Assembly (NCBI GenBank): GCA_964555295.1
Contig: CAZKRL010000010.1
Coordinates: 25,557-89,556 of the forward strand
Source: CAZKRL01 sp964555295
GTDB taxonomy: Bacteria > Bacteroidota > Bacteroidia > Flavobacteriales_D > Sanyastnellaceae
DNA length: 64,000 bases
Direction of reading: 5' to 3'
Shown here: one piece after another, positions 57,915 to 64,000 of the stretch
How the letters are laid out: each line of letters opens with the position of its first letter
How positions within the stretch are numbered: position 1 is the stretch's first letter
Translations under genes and position numbers: made by a program
Notes under the pieces: model-generated
What the model was told of the DNA's origin: nothing
The model's database searches: none
What the model saw: the letters and a program-made list of their open reading frames with translations, nothing else

Positions 57915-60470
57915 CTAATATTGCCAGCGTTTGGAATAGGAGTTGTAGAAGTTAATGCCTGCCTTCCATTCGAGGCGCATTCCCTGGCCCGATGATAGGG
58001 ATGTGCAACCATACACGCCTATTCGGAAAAGTTCTTTTCTTATCCTGATGATTTTTTCTATACCCATGTATGCTTCGCTATGTGCAAGCTTTTGCGAGGG
58101 TATAGACAGGAATCCGATACCTGCGGCCTCAGTGATTTTTAGTTTGGCTATGAGCGGAATTTTATTAAGCACAAGTCCGTTGAAGTGATGAAAGCAATTC
58201 GCTCGAAAAAAAATGTCTGATGTCGAGAGTGTTGGTCCTAATAATTGAAATGATTTTAACGGATCAGAGAATAGGAATGGATCGGATCCTCTGAAATATC
58301 GATGCTCAACAATTCGCAGATTTTGTTGATTGAAAAATCCGCCTCCCAATATCGACCATTGAAGCAGTCCTATTCTTCCTATATTAAGGTCGTGATAAGC
58401 GCCTAATTCAGCGTAACCAAAATTCACTTGGCTGCCCCATACATTAGGCAGTCCAAATCTTACGTTGCTTTTAAGCATAGGGTAATCACTCCCCAGAATG
58501 ATTTTCTTCCCTTTTTTAATTGAATATTTCTGACGAATTCGGTAATTAAGATCAAAACGCAATTCTGTTTTTGCGTAGTTGTCGAAATTGATGGGTTGAT
58601 TGTTGTCACCAAATACATCTGCAGACCATCTGTCTTGTTGCAAACCAAGGATGGGTTGTTGAAGGGAATATTCTGTGGTTACCTCAGCATAGAATCCGTT
58701 GAAAATTTCCATGCGCTGGGCCATTGAAATGGATTTGGTTCTCACAAAGTTGCTTCTGTTTAGAATGGAACTGATAGAGGCATAGGAATTGATCATCTCA
58801 TAGTAATCTCCTACTTGAACAAATGTCCTTACGAATTTCAGTGGGAAGTAGGTAAGGCCTATTCCGAACTTTCCCCTTAAATCCTGATTTCTGAAGCCGT
58901 AATCGAGTTCAGCTCTTGTTTCTAATTGCCAGGTATTAGGTAATTCTTTAACGCACACGCCTCCGATTTTATGTCTGTATCCTCCGACACCGGCAAAGTT
59001 CAGTTGCATAGTAAGTGGATACAAAAAGAGTAATCTTTGCTTTTCTCTGGTGCGCCAGGTAATGCCATATACGAGAAGATCCATCCAGCTGATGTGATTA
59101 CTAATAGAGTCTTGCTGAGCCATATAATCTGCGCTTCTATATAATTGCTGAAGACTATCGCAACTCTTGGCGTATTGTTTTTCTAATTTGTTTAGCGATT
59201 GGGTTCTGACGTTTTGCCAGTAGTCTTCATTACGATAGTAGGCGCTATCAGGAATGCATTTGGTGGCACCCTTTAATTGGGTGTGAAAATTATTTTCGTT
59301 AAGAGTGTTGTGAATATTAATGGATCCGTTGAATTTACTTCTGCCGGCCTTTGCAGAATAATCAATTCGACAGTTCGACATGAACACGTTTTGTTGTTCG
59401 AATGAATATTCTTGCTGGATCTCGATTCCTTTGAAAACCGGACTAACATCAGCTGCAAAGTTTAAATTGGATTTTATAACTGTCCAGTTGCTAGTGAGTA
59501 TATGCAAATCCCCCCTTAGTAATGGTTCGTTTGTAAGGTAGGGCTCGACATGAATTACTAATACTTCTATGCTGTCTATTAAATAACTATATAATAGACT
59601 TGGCTTATAGCTTAATAATGCACCATCTCCGATGGGAGATAATATGGGCTTTTCTGCGATTGAAGGTAAATGAAGGAGTCTTTGATATATAGAAAAATCT
59701 TGATAACCACTCGTGGATCTTAGTATAAAATTATTGTCATAGCCTGGATCTTGCCTTGCTATTTCTTTTTCTCCGTAGTTAAAGCTGAAATTAATTTCTA
59801 ATTCTTCTCTGGGCTTGCGATTCGTATGATCTAATTGTCCGTCAACAAGCTCTGAATATTGATTGGTATGAGCAAACTGTATCGAGCTATAGGATTCGGA
59901 TAGATATGCCTGATAGGTTTTTTCTGGTCGTTTTCTTTTTTTAGTAGCTAACCAAACACTATCCATTCCAGCTTCGGCGGTATCAGGTTTCGTCTCCGTA
60001 AGAGATAGTTTTCTATAGGATTGATAATGTATTGTTGTGTCTTCTTTTAAATAGCGTCGGCGGTTTTTTATAGCTTGTCGCAATGCTCTCTTGGCGATAT
60101 CTTCAGGTTCGGCATGAATAATTACTTCTCCTTTTTCGTTGGACTTTTCCACCATAGTCCAACGGATTTGTTTAAATTCTCTCGAACTTATATTGAGATT
60201 ATAGACGGTGTCGACATATCCAATTAAACGGGCATATACCTCATATTTTTCAAGCGGTAATTTAATTTGAAACACTCCGTCCTCTCTAGCAATGCAGCTT
60301 TTACTAAAGCCGTTTTTTGACACGAAATGTAAGTTGCAATATGCGCATCCCTTGCCGCTACTATCACATACAATTCCCGTGATCAGCCTCTCCTGGGCAG
60401 AACCAGTAAGGAGGGCAATCCCAAGGAATATTGTCATTAAGATTTTTACAATTTTTGCTTGAATAAACAC
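57915..60470 (-). CDS. DUF5686 outer-membrane-type protein with carboxypeptidase-regulatory domain
   Basis: An 851-residue protein. It starts at GTG 60470 with a signal peptide (MFIQAKIVKILMTIFLGIAL), or at ATG 60437. Residues about 28-110 form a CarboxypepD_reg-like domain (LITGIVCDSSGKGCAYCNLH, KSCIAREDGVFQIKLPLEK). Then DIAKRALRQAIKNRRRYLKE and HYQSYRKLSLTE mark the DUF5686 N-terminal part, followed by beta-barrel-like strands to the end. Such proteins are abundant in Bacteroidota outer membranes; function unknown. Convergent with the YHYH gene. Confidence 0.85.
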   Translation of the reverse strand: MFIQAKIVKILMTIFLGIALLTGSAQERLITGIVCDSSGKGCAYCNLHFVSKNGFSKSCIAREDGVFQIKLPLEKYEVYARLIGYVDTVYNLNISSREFKQIRWTMVEKSNEKGEVIIHAEPEDIAKRALRQAIKNRRRYLKEDTTIHYQSYRKLSLTETKPDTAEAGMDSVWLATKKRKRPEKTYQAYLSESYSSIQFAHTNQYSELVDGQLDHTNRKPREELEINFSFNYGEKEIARQDPGYDNNFILRSTSGYQDFSIYQRLLHLPSIAEKPILSPIGDGALLSYKPSLLYSYLIDSIEVLVIHVEPYLTNEPLLRGDLHILTSNWTVIKSNLNFAADVSPVFKGIEIQQEYSFEQQNVFMSNCRIDYSAKAGRSKFNGSINIHNTLNENNFHTQLKGATKCIPDSAYYRNEDYWQNVRTQSLNKLEKQYAKSCDSLQQLYRSADYMAQQDSISNHISWMDLLVYGITWRTREKQRLLFLYPLTMQLNFAGVGGYRHKIGGVCVKELPNTWQLETRAELDYGFRNQDLRGKFGIGLTYFPLKFVRTFVQVGDYYEMINSYASISSILNRSNFVRTKSISMAQRMEIFNGFYAEVTTEYSLQQPILGLQQDRWSADVFGDNNQPINFDNYAKTELRFDLNYRIRQKYSIKKGKKIILGSDYPMLKSNVRFGLPNVWGSQVNFGYAELGAYHDLNIGRIGLLQWSILGGGFFNQQNLRIVEHRYFRGSDPFLFSDPLKSFQLLGPTLSTSDIFFRANCFHHFNGLVLNKIPLIAKLKITEAAGIGFLSIPSQKLAHSEAYMGIEKIIRIRKELFRIGVYGCTSLSSGQGMRLEWKAGINFYNSYSKRWQY

Positions 60471-60596
60471 AGTGTACGAAGTTAGTCATTCAACTGTGGT
60501 TGGCTTTCTTGGTATTCTTAGGGAAATAGTGGGTTTGAATTGCTGTGTATTATTCTGAATGGACGGGGCGAATTTCAAAGTTTGAATGGTGAAGGT

Positions 60597-61292
60597 TTAC
60601 CCTCCAAAGCGAGAAAAGTGCTGATAGTCTTTATATCCACGCCACGACCCGCCCCAATGCCAACCATATTGTTTGAAGTATTTTGTGACGTTTGAATGTG
60701 GTTTAATTGTACCTGGTTGAAGAGTGTCATAGATCCCGTTTAGAGGCAGACCACTCGTGTCATTTCTTCGGAAATATGGGTTGTTTCTGGGATTTATGTC
60801 TACCGCTCTCCCTAATGAGTGTTGTGATAATGAATGACCGCCCGAAACGAGCCTGAAGTTGAAACAAGATGTGTTGTTATCTGCCATGGATAAACTATCA
60901 CTCCAGTCATATTTCGATACGGGAACTATTTTTTCAATGGGAAAGGAATCACGGAATAAATGCTCGAAGATGAGCGAAAGATCACCCGCTACCGAGCGAT
61001 TGCATACCATTTGACCTCTGTGCCTGAGGCTGTCATAGCCGATGTATTTGATGTCGATAATGGTCATTTCATTCTTTATATTTTCAGGTATTTCCAGGCC
61101 TGCCAATGCCTCTTCTAATGATATGTCACTATCTATGATTACTTCTGTTTTGGTTATTGGGCTTAATTCAGGACAGGGTTTACAAGGTTCGCAAGGTGTG
61201 GCAGGGTGAGTTTGTGGAGTATGGCAGCCAATGGTGATGGATATCATAATGGTTGCAATAATGATGTAATGAATTTTGAGAATAATTCGCAT
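60597..61292 (-). CDS. M15-family peptidase, D-Ala-D-Ala carboxypeptidase-like lipoprotein
   Basis: A 231-residue lipoprotein (signal MRIILKIHYIIIATIMISIT, lipobox cysteine in ITIGC). The peptidase core has the zinc motif SQHSLGRAVDIN (His and Asp ligands) and a second His in WGGSWRGYKDYQHFSRF, the M15C (VanX/DdpX and Ply-like) pattern SxHxxGxAxD...H. It would trim cell-wall peptides or act as an L-Ala-D-Glu or D-Ala-D-Ala peptidase. Cell-wall genes follow on the same strand, forming a small envelope group. Confidence 0.85.
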   Translation of the reverse strand: MRIILKIHYIIIATIMISITIGCHTPQTHPATPCEPCKPCPELSPITKTEVIIDSDISLEEALAGLEIPENIKNEMTIIDIKYIGYDSLRHRGQMVCNRSVAGDLSLIFEHLFRDSFPIEKIVPVSKYDWSDSLSMADNNTSCFNFRLVSGGHSLSQHSLGRAVDINPRNNPYFRRNDTSGLPLNGIYDTLQPGTIKPHSNVTKYFKQYGWHWGGSWRGYKDYQHFSRFGG

Positions 61293-61417
61293 TTTACATT
61301 GTCAATAAAGTGATAATTCTTTCTCGATTTAATACACTGCCTGTGGGGTTTACACAGTGCTTAGTTAGTTGGTTTCAATGCGGGTTGTTTTACGGTTTGA
61401 ATATACCTGCTATGCTC

Positions 61418-62575
61418 TTAGTGTATGAACATCTTCGCCTGAGCAGGTGTCCACCAACGAATGAACTTTGATGGATAATCATGCAGTCTCACACAACCGA
61501 GACTCATGGGTGTGCCCATGAACTTTCCCGGTTCTGAACCCCCAACGGCAAATTCATGAATTCCATTCACAAAGCCTTTTGCGCCTGGATATGCGTCATC
61601 GGGCGTGATATGCATGAAATTGGGTAACTTCACTTTTCCCTGGTATAGTATTACAGCCTTGGATGAAAACCCCATTTGATCATCGTGCCAGTTGTCCAGT
61701 GAATCGTATTTTACTGCATCATCCCAAAAACGCGACGATAGCCGGTTCATTGGAGCGTAATAACGGGGTTGCCCATCAAAGTCATGCTGATTGTGTTGAG
61801 AGGCAAGTGCATTTTTTGAGGATGTGACGAATTTGGCTACTGTGACAATTGTGTCGTCTTTAATTTCACACAAGCAAAGCGATTGACCTATACAATACTT
61901 CCTGCCGTATACCTCAACAATGAGAGGTTTTTGCATAGGTTCAGTTCGATACTTTTCCACGTAATCACGCAGATTCTTCCATAATCTGGAGGCATCTTTC
62001 AGCTCGGTATGTTGGGTTGTAACCCATTTCACGATGCTATCATCGTTATATAAATTCAATTTCTTTGGGTATGCTGCCAAGGGGTTCCAATCCGACCATA
62101 ATAACCTTATTGCAATTGTGAAAAAGCAATTTGAGTAAAGAAAATCAGCACCTGCAAATGGATAGAACAATGTGCCCGAATCGGCCGCTATCTCTTTATT
62201 CTCAGACCTCCATTCATTAATCGGCAATATTTTCTCCTGTAAAACCCTGTCCCATTCTTCTGAAATACTCGAAGCCGATTGAACCCAGTTAGCGTTGTCG
62301 TTCAGCTGATCTTCTATTTTCTTTGGTGTAACCTCTGAAATTAAATATCCGAAGTCATTCGCATATTCGTTAACATCCAGCAATGCAACTGGCTCTAATT
62401 TAATTCGTGAGCTGTCGCTATGTAAAGTGTCATTTTGGATGGATGCATTTTTATTCGAAAATGCTTGTTGGATTTTTGCAAAGTCAGGTATAAGGAACTT
62501 CCCTGTTGCCATCCCAATCCCCAGAAAAAGTAAAGCCAGCCATATATTGCGTGCAGTGAAAAGTTCTATTTTTAT
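61418..62575 (-). CDS. L,D-transpeptidase (YkuD-domain), membrane-anchored
   Basis: The YkuD active-site region is near the end: IHEFAVGGSEPGKF then MGTPMSLGCVRLHDYPSKFI, with the catalytic SLGCVR. L,D-transpeptidases cross-link peptidoglycan or attach lipoproteins. A 364-residue frame begins at ATG 62512, but the 21 codons before it encode an anchor (IELFTARNIWLALLFLGIGM); the only candidate starts there are ATA (62575, 62569) and CTG (62539), and the preceding gene's TGA stands directly before the ATA. The coordinate given includes this extension. Start is uncertain. Confidence 0.75.
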   Translation of the reverse strand: MKIELFTARNIWLALLFLGIGMATGKFLIPDFAKIQQAFSNKNASIQNDTLHSDSSRIKLEPVALLDVNEYANDFGYLISEVTPKKIEDQLNDNANWVQSASSISEEWDRVLQEKILPINEWRSENKEIAADSGTLFYPFAGADFLYSNCFFTIAIRLLWSDWNPLAAYPKKLNLYNDDSIVKWVTTQHTELKDASRLWKNLRDYVEKYRTEPMQKPLIVEVYGRKYCIGQSLCLCEIKDDTIVTVAKFVTSSKNALASQHNQHDFDGQPRYYAPMNRLSSRFWDDAVKYDSLDNWHDDQMGFSSKAVILYQGKVKLPNFMHITPDDAYPGAKGFVNGIHEFAVGGSEPGKFMGTPMSLGCVRLHDYPSKFIRWWTPAQAKMFIH

Positions 62576-62761
62576 TCAATCTATATCCGGCTTTATAAAA
62601 AGTCGTATCTTCTCGTAATCAGGAATTTCGGTAATTACTTTCCATTCATTCGTTCCTTGCTGACAAAGGCGCAAGTTGAAATGAATGTTCATTTCGGCCA
62701 ATTCCTCAACGGTGTATGGACCTTTTAATTTTTCACCTTCTTGAGTGTAATAACGATTCAA
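62576..62761 (-). CDS. GYF_2-domain protein, 61 aa
   Basis: A 61-residue protein: YYTQEGEKLKGPYTVEELAE then MNIHFNLRLCQQGTNEWKVI, the GYF_2 (DUF4339) pattern, which recognises proline-rich peptides. It lies directly upstream of the L,D-transpeptidase frame with no gap. It may be a fusion split by a stop, or an independent small module; the sequence does not tell. Confidence 0.7.
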   Translation of the reverse strand: MNRYYTQEGEKLKGPYTVEELAEMNIHFNLRLCQQGTNEWKVITEIPDYEKIRLFIKPDID

Positions 62762-62885
62762 TTTCTCAGGTGATTGAGCGGCTGAAATTACAATAAACTT
62801 GTTGCGATTAATTATTTGCGGATAGAACTTATGCCTTCCAAATTGTTTTGGATATGGATAAAGGGGAAGATAAGGCGTTGATTGA

Positions 62886-64000
62886 TTATTTCAAATTCTT
62901 CGCAAGAAACTGATTTACCTCGCGTATGCTTTTAGGTTTCAGCACAATCTTCTTTTTTGAATCTATAAGGAAAAATGAAGGGGTTTTAATGACACGGAAA
63001 TCTTTGGCTACCGGTGATTGGAAATCTTTGTAGCCACATACGTTAGGGAAGATAAATCCGCGCTCATTGGCAGCAGCCTCCCACATTTGTCTTTGGCGGT
63101 CTATGGAAACCCCTATAAACTCGACACCTTTCTTGTGCCAATTCTCATAACTGGCCTTTACTTCCGGAGCTTCGCCTTTGCAATGCTCACAGTAACTGGC
63201 CCAAAACATGACGAGCGTGTATTTGTTTTTAGCAGCCGTCTCAAATAAATCAACTCGCCCTCCTTTCATTTCCTCTAATTGTATGTTGGGAGGTGTATTT
63301 CCAATCGAAAGACTTTGAATGCTGGAGGCAGTAGTCTTGATAATATTGCTCAAATCATTGTCGCCACAGCTTTCATCGCTTATATAATTATCAATTATAT
63401 ATAGACAAATGTCTTCCATACTGCTTTCGTAAAAGCCTGTAAGCATTTGTCCCAGTGCAAATTCGTATACGCGATCATTGACTTTCGAACGCTCTGCAAT
63501 GATTGCTATGCAGTTGTAGAAGTTGCCTTTTGAGAAAGTTCTCATGAAACTTTCAATTCGATCGGTAAGAACCTTGGAACGAATGACTGATTCATCATTA
63601 AAGTCGAGGTTGTCCCAATATTTCCCTATCTCAATTCGATTGGGTTCTTGCTTCCAATTCATGATTTTGGCGAGATGTGTTTTGGGGTAATCTGAGGCCA
63701 ATTTTTTCTGAAGTGCCAACAATTCTGACTCCTTCTCAGCCAACTGTTTATCAAAGTTTGCTTTTTGATCGGGGTTCTTATGGGCTCCAACTTTTGCGTC
63801 TTTAATTCCTTTTAAAAGTATGGGCTCCTGAATTATGTATTGTCCCCATGCATTGTTCTGAGGTGAACTATTCGATGCTAACCCTTGCTCGAGTTTCATA
63901 TTATTGAATTGTAGTTGCAGCTTGGGCTCTTGGGCAGAAAGAATAACAGGGCACATATTGTTTTCATTCATGCCAATCATGTATATGCCGTCTGCGTATT
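62886..64000 (-). CDS. Thioredoxin-family (TlpA/AhpC-like) lipoprotein or secreted protein, 5' end outside window
   Basis: About 370 residues are in the window; the frame continues past the right edge (YADGIYMIGMN precedes the first internal Met). The N-terminal part (from about MCPVILSAQEPKLQLQFNN) looks like a DUF4369-type beta domain, then a long helical linker. The C-terminal thioredoxin domain (about 240-364) has FWASYCEHCKGEAPEVKAS with CxxC, GVEFIGVSIDRQRQMW and a cis-Pro in VIKTPSFFLI. In Bacteroidota such proteins are periplasmic reductases. Convergent-facing to nothing in this window; the right neighbour is unknown. Confidence 0.8.
   Translation of the reverse strand, partial: YADGIYMIGMNENNMCPVILSAQEPKLQLQFNNMKLEQGLASNSSPQNNAWGQYIIQEPILLKGIKDAKVGAHKNPDQKANFDKQLAEKESELLALQKKLASDYPKTHLAKIMNWKQEPNRIEIGKYWDNLDFNDESVIRSKVLTDRIESFMRTFSKGNFYNCIAIIAERSKVNDRVYEFALGQMLTGFYESSMEDICLYIIDNYISDESCGDNDLSNIIKTTASSIQSLSIGNTPPNIQLEEMKGGRVDLFETAAKNKYTLVMFWASYCEHCKGEAPEVKASYENWHKKGVEFIGVSIDRQRQMWEAAANERGFIFPNVCGYKDFQSPVAKDFRVIKTPSFFLIDSKKKIVLKPKSIREVNQFLAKNLK

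Overview
The window reads as chromosomal DNA of a member of the Bacteroidota, most likely Flavobacteriales-like. The grounds are the many secreted proteins with C-terminal type IX secretion (T9SS) sorting domains, CarboxypepD_reg/TonB receptors, PD40/OmpA, DUF5686 and DUF5916 proteins, promoters of the Bacteroidota form TTG-N17-23-TAnnTTTG, and the almost complete absence of Shine-Dalgarno sequences. Genus cannot be fixed from the sequence. Both ends cut a gene: a lycopene cyclase at the left and a thioredoxin-family protein at the right.

1-20.8 kb is mostly core: a minus-strand carotenoid cluster (crtD-cruF-crtY), alanine dehydrogenase, tsaE, HMG-CoA lyase, an SDR, msrA and aat, a large FG-GAP surface protein, a MauE/DoxX-thioredoxin fusion, a SMUG-like uracil-DNA glycosylase, a PD40/OmpA envelope protein, pdhA-pdhC, pheS and a cyclophilin lipoprotein.

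20.8-26.9 kb is a compact integrative element of about 6.0 kb inserted in the 3' half of tRNA-Pro(GGG). It is bounded by a perfect 47-bp direct repeat. It carries a tyrosine integrase, an excisionase-like HTH protein, DUF3987 and DUF6371 replication-type proteins, two or three unknown small proteins and a secreted SHOCT-like protein. There is no relaxase, no conjugation gene and no phage structural gene. Between the DUF3987 and DUF6371 genes lie two opposed arrays of three 7-mers at 9-bp period around an AT-rich centre, a candidate origin. Paired TTTGCATA boxes (11-bp period) sit near both ends, one of them at the integrase promoter. Just outside the right end is a HicA toxin gene whose HicB antitoxin has lost its N-terminal domain.

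27.4-51.7 kb returns to chromosome: PhnA-like protein, secreted serine protease, STAS protein, T9SS cargo, RNase Z, arginase, an antitoxin-like orphan, a choice-of-anchor-B protein, photolyase, ABC exporter, TonB receptor, DUF5916 protein, an ECF sigma factor with a membrane partner, a 2OG-Fe(II) oxygenase, a five-heme cytochrome, an S41 protease, a DUF1573 protein and TypA.

51.8-64 kb holds a tightly packed plus-strand run: SdpI-like, meaB, xseA, xseB, then mbnP-like, mbnH-like and a YHYH-domain protein. The last three resemble the copper-protein pair in which a diheme enzyme (MbnH) oxidises a tryptophan of MbnP to kynurenine, and form the most interesting functional unit seen here. The window ends with a DUF5686 outer-membrane protein and three cell-wall or envelope genes (M15 peptidase, L,D-transpeptidase, GYF_2 protein) plus the partial thioredoxin-family protein.
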